Shown: one piece after another, positions 1 to 9,990 of the stretch
Layout: each line of letters begins with the position of its first letter
Position numbering within the stretch: the first letter of the stretch is position 1
NCBI GenBank assembly: GCA_049999805.1
Contig: JBNGIO010006082.1
Coordinates: 97,788 to 121,605 of the forward strand
Direction of reading: 5' to 3'
DNA: 23,818 bases
From: Folioceros fuciformis
Lineage: Eukaryota > Anthocerotophyta > Anthocerotopsida > Anthocerotales
The notes under the pieces: model-generated
Database searches by the model: none
The model's input: the letters and a program-made list of their open reading frames with translations, nothing else
Told to the model about the DNA's origin: nothing
Made by a program: the position numbers and the translations under genes

Positions 1-859
1 AGGCAAGCGGAACGTTTTGTCAGCAACCTTATGTCGCGGTCTATCGGTCCTCCCTCGTTCCTCTTCCTTCTTTTAGAAAAACAGAGATACGAGTCCAAGA
101 TATTCTGCACGTTTTTTACTATTTCCGTCCCTGTGATTCATCCTAAATTTTGGAAATCATGGTATCGTGGTATCCTGGGCTTCTTGTATGGGGCCATAAG
201 CGAGCTGTGAACTCCATATTTATATTGTTTTTCCCGAAAATCGTCGATTGCAACCAAAGTTCTATTTTGCTGGAGAACCGGTAAATCTGATGTCAACGCA
301 GAGGTGTGGACGACCTTTCGCAAACATTAGTAATCGGACATCGCGTAAGGCATCAAGGTTTGATCAGAATAATGTCTATTGATGGCACTTTACCATTCTG
401 TGGCCGGCACTTCACCATTCTGTGGCGGGCACTTCGTCTTTTTTATTAACGTTGGGCAATATCACTTCATGGGGTGTTGAAGATCACATTGACCAGATAC
501 TAAGTGATAGATTATAATTTGATATTAACGCTCAACAAAAAGTGACCACATCCTCCAGGCTTCGGACTCATCCACCACCGTCTGCCTGGGAAAATTGGTG
601 TAAACATAACCTAGACCCTCAGGTTCCTTCCGGATGGATTGCCAGGAGGAGCACCCACAAACAATATAATCTATGGCTTATCGACTGAGCGCCCGCAATA
701 CCTCTGTCATCGGACCTCGAGCTCCGCGTTGGTGCAAGCCGAGCTCAGGTACCACGATGGGCAATGTTCGTGATGCTGTGGGGACAACATCAGCGCAGAG
801 AGCGGGGGTTTAAGTTAGTTCCTACGAGGCGGGAGCTTTGATGGTGGATTATCAGCTTG
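1..859. other. Intergenic / 3' untranslated region, no gene seen
   Basis: Only short overlapping ORFs are present, none with recognisable content. The right part is probably the 3' UTR of the aminoalcoholphosphotransferase gene. Near 391-437 a 20-bp phrase (ccattctgtggcSggcactt) occurs twice in tandem. Confidence 0.5.
442..447 (-). terminator. Possible polyadenylation signal of the aminoalcoholphosphotransferase gene
   Basis: AATAAA on the minus strand, about 415 nt past the stop codon at 860. It is the only canonical hexamer I noticed at a sensible distance. Plant poly(A) signals are loose, so this is only a candidate. Confidence 0.25.
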
Positions 860-3800
860 TCATGCCCCTTTTCTCACTTTTTTACCGATTCTGTGGCAAG
901 AAATGCTAACAGTTAAGATGCATACGTGGCAAACCTGACAGAAGTACAGACACTGGCATAGAAAAAGCATATGGAACATTTGAGTACCTGAAGCAATGAA
1001 TGCCGAGAGCAGACGTGATATCACGAATGACACTTGAAACAAAGTGCAAGTACAACACACCTGCACACAGCGACAAGACCAATGCCCAGTTTCAGTTACG
1101 CTGATTCAGAAGCATTGTAATTTGGTACGGAACAGCATTGTGACAGACTTACTTGTGTAAGCGGTGAATGCCACCAACAGCCAAAACTCCTTTACGGGTT
1201 CCCTGCCAGCATGTTCATCATCCAGAAGTTAGCAAAGGCCTATAGCATTACAGGGTAACGTTTCCTTGGCACCCTCATGCGCCAAAAGCGATTCATACCT
1301 GCCCTGAAGTCTTGCCGACACAGCATTGGCGATGCAGAAAGGCAAAACCAGCAAAGACTGCAGGAGAAAAGATCATCCGCCATTAGGGCTTGTCCAGTGG
1401 AACTGCAACAGAGGGATTCACGAAGTCATACCATATACATCCCAGTCTTCAAGCCCTTAGGTTCGTCACACAGGTGAGCCAAAATGATCCGTCCCTGCGT
1501 ACATGGTCCACCTAATTGACTGATGCACTTGCACACCGCAAACTTGCTATAAATGTGGAATAACTAACACACACTTCACGCTTGTACCAGAGAACAGGTA
1601 CCACTCCCCAGTCACTTACCACAAGGTAGCCAAAGGCTAATCCTGTTCCCAGCAAAACCAAATGAGGGTGGTTTCCCAGAATATCAGATGGCGATAACCA
1701 GCCCCTAGAATACATCGCAGAAGATTGAGACATCAGAGAAATCGAAAAGGGACAACTGCATATTGTAGGTGGCATGAGCTGTCTGATGACACCAAAACAT
1801 TGAGCGCAGCGACTAACCAGATAGAAACTCCTCCCACGAGCAAGACGAAGGGCACGAGCTGCAAAGGAAAACGAAAAAATAGTTCATTAACGCATGACCC
1901 AAATGAACATCACCCTAAACGAAGGATCAGATCCTTTTCTGAACAGGGAAACCAGAAGGAACTTCATCACAGTGAACCACATGCTCACCATTGCAAAGGC
2001 AGGTACAATATTTCCCCTCTTTGAAGAAAGCACTTCCCGAACATTTGACACACTGCAAGGAAGCAGCCGCTCGAGTACTTAAGTATACATTATAGAGTCC
2101 TCGTCTACCAAAGATCTCTTGTCCTTCAGTGATTACAAAACTGCACAATTTCTTATATTCGAACTATAGCGTGCTTACCTGCATAGCACAGTGGGAGTAA
2201 CAGCAAAGAGCATCATGCCAGCAATGACAACACGATTCAGCGGAACATCTGCCAAGGTGGAGGACACATTAGAATACTGCAGGTCACAGAGACAAAAATT
2301 GATGCTTAGAAATGCAATTCCTGGCAAGATGCAACACATTAAGGACCGTCAGGCCGAGCAACCTCCAGCCTCCCTTGGCCTGAGATGCGAAATAGCATAG
2401 CACCTGGAAGAAATGGAGACCCAGTTGCTTGATGAACACTCTGCTTCCACCACTCAGGACCTGTAAAAATATGTTAGGCGGCTAGGACTCTCAAGAGCAC
2501 GACTCGGAACTAAGCATCTGCTTAAAACACAGGGAGGGGAATATTTGCATGCTTGCAAGACAAGTACCGACAAAGGCAGTGAAGAAATGTGTGAGGTAAA
2601 TGAGCATCAGGCCCTCTGTGGGACCATTAATTTCGGGTAGTATGAGAGTGTTTGTGAAGAAGCTGCAGTACCAAAGAAGCAATCTGAGCTGCAATAATCC
2701 TGGAAACTCACAAGCACGCCAGCTGCCGTAGGGCAAGCCATCATTTTTCACATAATAGCCAGTGCATACCAGGGCTGTAGTCTTCGAACATACCTCTCCC
2801 AAGTAGCTGCAAAGAACGGTATGCTTGCAATCACATAGAACCAGAACGCACTCTTGCCACATAGCATTGCCGAGCTAAATGCCATTGTCTCAAACTGATT
2901 ACCAGATTCCCAGCACACCAGAGTCAGAGGCAGATAACATAACGCGTCAATGAAAAGCCTGAGCAGTGGGACAAAAATAGTCTTACCGCACACGTAAGGG
3001 CATCACAGCCTGACCACCAACAACCACCCAATCCAGGGAAGCCACCAGTGGAGTTAGAACATCTCTCCAACCATCGTTACAGCAGCAAAGGAGAGAAGGC
3101 TTTGCAAAACAAGGCTTGATCAAGGCTCTGCTGACCATGGTCGAAGAGCTCTCCCAGAGGACTTGAAGAATTCGTTCGCCTTGCTTGCTTCCCATCAACA
3201 GCATCAAATGTCTGAAGTTTTCAGCAAGAAGCGAACTTTAGAATGCACTCTGGGAAAGAGCAACTGGAAAAGGAAATGGGAAACACTTCACTGCCTCCTG
3301 CATTGATTTGCTTACCTGATACAGAAACAACAAGAGACCGTGCAACAGGAAGACCCATCTTGGAGATGCTTCAGTAAGGTGGGGAGAAAAAACCTGAATA
3401 ACGATCGGTCAAAAGTGAGTATCCCAGGGAAGCACAAACTATACCAGGCTCAGTGCAACAATAAGCCAACAACCTCGCTGCAAACAAAAGCACTAGATTT
3501 TCACTCAGCTTTCGTTCTTACGTAGCTCAACAAAGCTGATGTGACGACAAAAAGGAAGCCAATCAGCGTGATCTGCACCCATCAAGCACAACCGGACGTC
3601 AGCTCCAGAGTGAAAACCAAGCCACAGCCCAGCAGCTGCATAACCAAACAGAGGCAAAACAGCTCACCATATTAGGCCTGTTCCAGGGCGCCACATGCAT
3701 TGCATCCCACCACGATCCATCGTTAGAATTCCCGGCGACGAGCCCCAAAACCCTACTCATCCCCTAGACGTGGTTCCACGACAGCGCAGACACAATTGCT

Positions 3801-3990
3801 GTAGACCTCAGCCCAAAGGCAAGGAAATGTGAGCTGGGGGACTGTAGACTCACGGTATCCAGAGCGGGAAGAGCTTGACAAAGCGGCTCCAGAAGGGCTG
3901 CATCACGTATTTTGCCAGATAGGAGCGATCGACGCCGCTGTACTTGTATCTGTGCAGCGCCTCGACGCCATGCTTCCCGATGTAGCCCAT
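860..3990 (-). CDS. AAPT1: CDP-alcohol aminoalcoholphosphotransferase (choline/ethanolamine phosphotransferase)
   Basis: Catalyses the last Kennedy-pathway step, moving phosphocholine or phosphoethanolamine from the CDP-alcohol to diacylglycerol in ER membranes. I joined 18 coding exons by GT-AG sites and frame: 3990-3854, 3677-3668, 3572-3522, 3393-3316, 3211-3136, 3009-2987, 2894-2794, 2662-2568, 2460-2404, 2248-2179, 2052-1989, 1858-1818, 1704-1620, 1494-1432, 1357-1299, 1202-1153, 1060-988, 890-860. They total 1164 nt, or 387 aa, close to the roughly 389 aa of Arabidopsis AAPT1. The N-terminus begins [20 protein letters not shown]. The family catalytic signature DxxDGxxARx8GxxxDxxxD lies at residues 95-120, with its last Asp after the exon 5/6 junction. 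The rest is hydrophobic and multi-pass; the C-terminus is basic (GKKVRKGA). Introns are 74-176 nt. Where plants usually have EHYFTN this copy reads ESFFTN. I am very confident of the family; whether it prefers choline or ethanolamine cannot be read from sequence. Confidence 0.96.
3668..3677 (-). other. AAPT1: 10-nt coding microexon (exon 2 of the aminoalcoholphosphotransferase)
   Basis: The minus strand reads cag|GCCTAATATG|gtgagct. The first G completes the Pro codon split at the end of exon 1, and the remaining nine bases encode Pro-Asn-Met. This restores the conserved run after FPLWIP, just before ITLIGF. Without it the exon 1 to exon 3 join leaves phase and loses the PNM residues shared with plant homologues. 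It is flanked by introns of 176 and 95 nt. Confidence 0.93.
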
Positions 3991-4461
3991 CCTGAAAGCC
4001 GATCGAAGTCAGCCCTCCCCGCTCCCGATCCCGAACGCGCCCCCGCCAACTCCGAGCTGCTGCTACCGGGCACCCTCGATTTTCCGCAGCTCCATTTACA
4101 GGTGAGATGATTTGGCGTTCCTTGGCGACGAGGACGGGGCCGCCACCTGTTGAGCCTTCGTTCATTCCCAGGGTTTAGTAGCCGTAGCCGTAGCCGTAAT
4201 TAGTTCGTCGCGTTGGGATTCGCACTTTTCATTCGAATTAGTGGCAGGTTTATGATAACATCTCAGGATTGACAGTCCTGGACGGATTGACTTTCGGGAC
4301 TTGTGTCCCAGCCCCCTGGGCAGGATATTCTCTGGCCCCTCAGGTCAAGGGATAGTGACGATGACGGACAGGCAGGATCGTGTTGTCACCCTGGAGAGAT
4401 CGCAGCGACGCATGTTTGGATTATATATAGCGTAAACTACAAAATTGGTCGAGACCACGCG
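3991..4461. promoter_or_regulatory. Promoter / 5' leader region of the aminoalcoholphosphotransferase gene
   Basis: Stretch between the start codon at 3990 and the stop of the next upstream gene at 4462. Just before the ATG the minus strand reads ctttcag|g-ATG, which looks like an acceptor site, so the 5' UTR may contain an intron. A telo-box-like AAACCCT (minus strand, 4176-4170) and a short GTAGCC tandem repeat (about 4179-4197) lie within it. No gene of its own is supported. Confidence 0.4.
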
Positions 4462-7079
4462 TCAAGCGAAAAGTTTGATAGCGTGCGGCCTTTCCCAATT
4501 CTCTCCTTCAGTTCGCGCTCGCGTCTTGCTGAGGGTACGCTGGAAGGACATCCATCCTTTGGCACGCTTCAGCAGTGCCTTGCCTGCCGGGCTTTTACCT
4601 AGAGTCAGAAAACGGTCGTTGCCGTGAGACAAGCTTCTCTTCAGAAAACCCACGCCTGGTGCGCATCCTGCAACGTAAAGGTTCTCCTTGCCGGGACTCG
4701 TGGGTTCGGTTGATGTCTGGACGTCGCCCACCATTGTAGGCTCCTCCTGCGGAACTACCATACTGCTGGGAAGTCCTGTAGTGCCTGATCGCCTTACCGA
4801 GTCGGATGTCTCGTCGCGGGTACCTGGAATGTTCTGGGCCGCCTCTGGGATCCTAGTGTCGGGGCAGATCTCGCTTTTGGGCACGATCTTGTGAACTGCG
4901 TTGATGGCTGCTGTGGCATTTCTTGCTGACTTGACGCTCTCCTTGTTGTGAACCACGTTCGAGTCTCGGACCTTGAGCTTGCACGCTGCGGGGCCTTTCC
5001 TTGTCGTCGTGTCCCTGGGGGTGAGTTCGGATGCTCTGCTGGGTTGGCCACCTCCGTTGCTGGATGCAGTCGGTTTCCTGTAGTTGGCTTGAAGCCCTCG
5101 CCCAGGTGGCGGAGGAAGCTCTCCTGCTTTGAAGGAGGTAGGTTCAGGAGCTACAGTAGTTGGCTTTACCTGGCTCGAGTCTACACTCTTTCTTCGAGAA
5201 GGAAGGGCTGAGATCAGTGATGGGAGGCTCTTAGCCGGCGATGAAGACCGGAGCCCGAAAGAAAGCCTCCTCAACCCCATGCTCTCAGATGTGAAGTGTT
5301 GCCCTATCCACCCTTTCTTCTTTCCATCAGAGTCTGTCTTCGAGCTCTTGACGGGCTTTGGATTCGGCACGAATGTCGGATTGGAGAATAGGACTACCTT
5401 GGATGTCTTGCCCTGCGAGAAGTTCCACGGTTGCTTGATCTCTGTTGCCTTGAGTGGAATGGTCTTCACTTCCAAGCTACCATCATGTAACACAATTTGA
5501 TCGATTTTCGACTCGGCCCGACCAGAGGTTTCCCCAGCATGAACATTGAGTGCCGGGGTCAACATGAAACCTTCCGTCTTCTTGCAATCCGTAACTGACC
5601 GGGCTGGCGCTTCTCGAACTTCAGATACCTCATTGCTTCTCTTTGATAGAGAGATCTCAGCATCCTTCTTGAGCGATGTCGTTGACGTCACCTTTTTCTG
5701 GGCAATGGGTCTCTTGATGTCTTTGGCTTTGGGGCAAACCTCCCTCTTTGCCGGAGAATTCAGACATTCCGATACTTCTGTCCTCTGAAGCACAGGACTA
5801 CGTGGTACGCTGGCAATGTTGTTCTCTGGGGAGCCGTCGTAAGGAAACACAACTTTGAACCTGTGTGCGGCCTTGGTTGCAATCTTCTTCTCTGTCAAGT
5901 TCTTCGCCTGTGATCTCCGAACTAGAACCTTCCTTGGCGCCGTGCCCGCTGCTGGTGCTCCACCCTTGATAGAATCTTTCACAGTCTCCTTTTCCGTATC
6001 TTTCGTAGCTGTGGCTGCCTTATCCTGTTCGAAGCATCTGTTCTCGTCCAGAGATTCCTTGACAATGCCGGCCATCTCCTTAGCATATTGGTTTGCTACA
6101 AGAATTTCTGAAACAGCTTGATGAACGGCAGCGGCGGGCTCTGACCACCGTCTCCAGTCGCCCTCTGATAACAAACAAACTCACTTCGTCAATCAGTTGG
6201 AGAGAAACAACTATGCGGAACATGGATCCCATTCACGAAGGACAACTGGGACTGCACCGGCGGGAGGGAGAGCCAAGATGTCGTGATCTTCAACCTTCAG
6301 GACATCCTTCATGCGAGGCAAGGGTTTTTTGCCTGCAAAACCTCTCAAGTATAAGTACCGAGGACACTTGTCTACAATATATTGCAGCTTTTCGTACATG
6401 CCAGAAAAAAAAACAAAAAAAAAATCAGTCCTTTTGACCAGGATGGCTGGTTTACCTCCGCGCATGTCGATCACTCCATGAGTTTTCTGCAGGGCGCAAG
6501 GCGGCGGGACTTCTTGCAGCCTACACCGAATAGGAATTAAAATCTATCTGTGGCCGGCGGTGCGCCAGCATGACTGGGAAAGCACCACCCTGCGCCGACA
6601 CTACGAATTACCTTCTCGTGGGGTTCTTTCGTCTCACGAGCATTTGCGACCTATTGGGACCGGCGATTTGTCTGCTTTTTTCTTTACCACTGTAACTCGC
6701 ACCAAGGCAGCTCCTGGTGGTGGTTATGTTCTGTTGCAACTCTTGAAGTTTGGCAACCACAAGATCAACCTGACAAGTTTCCAAGGGATTTTAGCGAAGA
6801 AAGAGGGTATGAAAGACAGGGAAGGAAACGAAAAGCATTTCAGCACTCCTCACCTTTTCAACAGCTTGCACTATCAGTGGGGATGCCATAGCCAGGCCCT
6901 GCTAGTGAGCAATTCAAAGTGAGAAGAGCAGACGCCAACAGACAGACCATGCACAATACAGATATGAAGTATCTCCACGGTAGATCTTCAAAACGTTTGG
7001 AGTTACAACGTACCATGTTTTCGTCGCCTTCTGCACTTGGTGCACGAATGATTTGACGGGAGGACGCCGGGGCTTGCAT
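4462..7079 (-). CDS. Unrecognised basic, Ser/Pro-rich protein (six-exon model)
   Basis: I do not recognise this protein. The model is 7079-7014, 6898-6854, 6769-6688, 6512-6456, 6371-6237, 6164-4462 (2088 nt, 695 aa). Start: ATG at 7079 with an in-frame TAA three codons upstream. Exons 1-3 join cleanly by phase and give a short Gln/Leu-rich segment (VDLVVAKLQELQQN) that may form a helix. Exon 5 encodes a compact, folded-looking stretch ending in ALPPAGAVPVVL. The last exon (566 aa) begins GDWRRWSEPAAAVHQAVSEI and then becomes Lys/Ser/Pro-rich, low in aromatics and probably disordered, with a basic tail (LKRSLSHGNDRF, GKALLKRAKGW). The donor at 6237 is fixed because other nearby GT sites would create a stop at the join. 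The exon 4 acceptor (AAG at 6513) is weak, and exon 5 has two usable acceptors (6371 or 6332). A scaffold, chromatin or microtubule-associated protein would fit the composition, but that is a guess. Confidence 0.7.
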
Positions 7080-8480
7080 GTGACCTTAACTGATAACGCT
7101 TACAAACAGATGGAGAATCTCTTCAATAACGACAGACAATTGGAAACCACATAGTCTTCCAGGCAGCAAAAGACTTCTTGATCTCTCGGTATCCTTGACA
7201 ACCTCTCCCCGAGCAGTCGCTCAGTTATTGAAAATAGAGGAAAGTAGCTGGTCAGTTTCGGGGGTGGAGCACCTCACTACCAATGCGGCAGGCGAAGATG
7301 CGCATAATGCCCTGCAGAAATCTTCATCAGTCCCACTTCGAAACCCAAATCACAGCACCGCAACCCGACCAACATTTCAGCAGCGGAGGAAATACAAGAG
7401 AGTGACTCACACGAACAGGCGCTGTCAGATCGAAGACAACTCTGAAGCCACAAACTGCAGCTCATCTCTGCACGCCTTCCCGAAATCCTTCTCGAAGAAA
7501 AAATAGATTACAGATATATAGCAACGACAAGCAGGGGTCGCATCCTAAGCTTTAAAAGGGAGTAAATAACGATCAAATGCCGAGAAGAAAGCAGTTGGAG
7601 CTGGATCCAGACAAGCAGCTGGACCGGACACTCTGCAGCGGAGGGCATCTATCCAAGACCGCACACACCACCGGCTGCTCCCTTCCATCCGAATCCACAC
7701 TCTCTTCCTGCAGTTTCTTGGACCCGGAGTAGAAGAGCAAACACAGCAACACGAACCGGACCTCGCACGGCGTTCTTGACCTGTTGCTTCCCAGGACAGG
7801 ATCTTTCATCATGTCACCACAACAGCATCCCACCCAAGCACCGGAAACCCCTCAGCACAGCAATCTTGAGAGCAGCCGCAGCGCAGCGCAGCGGAAGCGG
7901 CAGCAGCAGTGGCAGCAGCAGCGGAGCGTAGCAGGAGCAGCCGCAGCGGCAGCAGAAGAGGAATCAGACGAAGGGGTGGAAATGGCGCCAACAGGACAGG
8001 TCGGGCGGGGGCAAGGCCACCACTATTCCATCCAGGAAGATGCCGTGCAGAGTGCAGCTGGTCCTGTATCCATATCCGGCCAGCTCCGGAAGCGGGGTGT
8101 AGGGAAATCGATGGAGACGCCGCCGTTACCGCACAGTGTGCCGCGGATTGCAGCCGAAATTGCAGCTCTCGTGGCGCATGCGGATTCTCGCCTCCCCCAC
8201 CAATGCCGCATTTGAACGGGACGTGACAACACGCCGCGATGTGACCGTTGGCCAGGGAGCGCCAGCACTACTACGGTCCCACCTACCACGCACACCTACA
8301 CTTCAAACGTCCGGACATCGGACCCGCATCCCGTTATGCCGTTCTCCCGTTCTGTTCCTTCCCAACGACCCTTCCATTGTCGCTCCACCTTGTGAAGGTC
8401 AAGATCACACTCTTACACGGACTCGGCTGGGATGGGACGCCCAGGCTACCGACGTTAGCGTTGGATCTTATCCGGATAAT
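7080..8480. other. Region upstream of the basic-protein gene; CAG/GCA-rich low-complexity segment
   Basis: No gene I can support. About 7865-7965 is dense in CAG, GCA and CGG triplets and opens long ORFs in several frames on both strands, as expected of a repeat and not of a protein. The left part may hold the promoter and 5' UTR of the gene starting at 7079. A 12-bp perfect palindrome, TTATCCGGATAA, sits at 8468-8479, right at the boundary with the AT-rich island. Confidence 0.4.
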
Positions 8481-8826
8481 ATGTGTCACAAACATAACAT
8501 CTATTTTTTTATCATCCTTTTTGTTATTAAAACTTTAAATATACAACTACAATAATATATGTTTTTCTCAATTTTAATTAACTTCCTAATTTTAGCAGCC
8601 CCCTCTAGAGATCAATAGAGCCATCTACTTTGAAGTAATGGGTGAGGCCTTACCTCTCCTTCATAAAGGGAACATGTTAATCTAAATTCTTTGCTCCTCT
8701 TATGTTAAACCCCATGGGTTTATTACAACCATGGCCACTAGTTACCTAGATACCTAGTTTAGGGTTAGATGTATATTGAAGGGTTATTCATAGTAACATT
8801 TAGGGTTTAGTATTTAAAGTCTACTC

Positions 8827-8983
8827 TTTGTGAACATTTTATTATCATTATTATTATTATTTGTCAAGTTTGTTCTCTCTCTAGTAGTTCTGACATCTTC
8901 TCTTCTTTTTGTGAAGATTTTATTATCATCATTATTATTATTTGTCAAGTTTGTTCTTTCTCTAGTACTGACATCTTCTCTTC
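8827..8983. repeat. Tandem duplication, about 81-bp unit
   Basis: Two copies of a unit starting TTTGTGAA at 8827 and 8908. Each runs through an ATTATTATT tract, then TTTGTCAAGTTTGTTCT, then CTGACATCTTCTCTTCT. They differ by a few substitutions and small indels. Confidence 0.85.
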
Positions 8984-9066
8984 TCCTGCAGTAGTCTCAA
9001 TCATCTAAATTCATTACTCTTCTCTTCTCTTCTAGTAGTCTAAGTCTTTAGGGTTGGTGAGGTGAT

Positions 9067-9200
9067 ATATCTTTGCAATGTGTGTTGGGATTGAGATTCT
9101 TGCTAATGTTATTGTGCATGTAGATATCTTAGTTATATCTTTGCAATGTTAGCTAGGATTGAGATCCTTGATGTTGTTGTTGTGCATAAATCTAAGTTCT
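9067..9200. repeat. Degenerate tandem duplication, about 68-bp unit
   Basis: Two copies of a unit beginning ATATCTTTGCAATGT at about 9067 and 9135, continuing with GGATTGAGAT(T/C)CTTG, a TTGTTGTGCAT-like core and an AAGTT/TTAG end. Divergence is higher than in the 81-bp pair. Confidence 0.7.
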
Positions 9201-9400
9201 AGAATAGTGTATTAGATGTTATACAAGCATATGATAGATCAATTGTCCAAAATGTATTGAGTAATTTGTTTGCTAAGAATATGTTGGGCAGTTTGTTAGT
9301 CTTGCAAGTGCTATTTCAATCTAGTTCTTAGAGATACCTCAAATTTAGGGTTTAAGGTTTAGAGTTTATTCTTTTCAATGACCTAGGTGCAATAACCCAT

Positions 9401-9630
9401 CTAGGACTGTGCCTAATCCTAGAATCCTTCCTAATCCTACATCCATGGACAAGCTTAAGAGGAACGAGGGGTCTTCAATGACCCGACCTAGGATTATGTC
9501 TAAACCTAGAATCCTTCCTAATTCTCTTCCTAATCCTCCATCCATGGGCAAGCTTAAGAGGAACTAGGGGTCTTCAATGACCCCACCTAGGATTGTGCCT
9601 AAACCTAGAATCCCACCTAATTATCCATAT
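9401..9630. repeat. Tandem repeat, 87-99-bp unit, 2.5 copies
   Basis: Units start CTAGGA(C/T)T at 9401, 9488 and 9587. Copies 1 and 2 share CCTAGAATCCTTCCTAAT, CATCCATGG, CAAGCTTAAGAGGAAC and GGGGTCTTCAATGACC. Copy 3 is cut short, and the next repeat family begins. Confidence 0.85.
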
Positions 9631-9633
9631 GCC

Positions 9634-9820
9634 CAGGTCCATAGGTTAGTCCAGCACGGATTGTCCTTAGGCACCTAGGTCCATAGGTTAGTCCAGCACG
9701 GATTGTCCATACGCTTGACACCTAGGTGCATAGGTTAGTCCAAGAGGGTTGTCCATATGTCGAGCACCTAGGTCCATACGTGAGTCAAGAGGGATTGTCC
9801 ATACTTCTAGCACCTAGGTG
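9634..9820. repeat. Tandem repeat, 42-47-bp unit, 4-5 copies
   Basis: Units start at about 9634, 9676, 9723, 9768 and 9814. The shared core is CCTAGGTCCATAGGTTAGTC, followed by (C)AGCACGGATTGTCCATA or AAGAGGGATTGTCCATA. The palindrome CACCTAGGTG occurs at two unit boundaries. Units decay toward the right. Confidence 0.85.
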
Positions 9821-9990
9821 TGTGAGGATTGAGAGGAACTAAGAGGCTGTCTATATAGCAATGAGAACAACTCAAGTCTGGGAAGGTCTTTTCTCGTGTG
9901 GGAAAGAGATATAATAAAAAATCATTAGAAATATTAAATTATTAATTAAAGGGGATTTAGAACAGCAAACCAGAATCGAATTCAAAGGTG

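Larger units (their letters stand above)
8481..9990. repeat. AT-rich, repeat-built island with no ORF
   Basis: Composition changes abruptly from GC-rich to AT-rich near 8480 and back near 10000. No ORF of 60 codons or more lies inside. It contains at least four families of direct repeats (listed separately), a TTA/ATT microsatellite, and several TTTAGGG-like words. I saw no clear terminal repeats, primer-binding site or target-site duplication, so I cannot assign a transposon class. A decayed non-autonomous element or a solo LTR remains possible. Confidence 0.55.

Noticed and set aside
6165-6236. Alternative donors at the end of exon 5 of the basic-protein gene (for example those after 6224 and 6207)
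   Set aside because: Joining them to the 6164 acceptor makes TAG or TAA at the junction. Only the donor after 6237 keeps the frame open.
7784-8215. Plus-strand ORFs (143 and 105 codons) and the minus-strand 8023-8295 ORF
   Set aside because: They are driven by CAG/GCA low complexity, overlap each other in several frames and show no domain.
9634-9820. CRISPR-like array in the 42-47-bp repeats
   Set aside because: No unique spacers of regular length; the whole unit repeats and decays, as in a eukaryotic minisatellite. The genes around it are plant nuclear genes.
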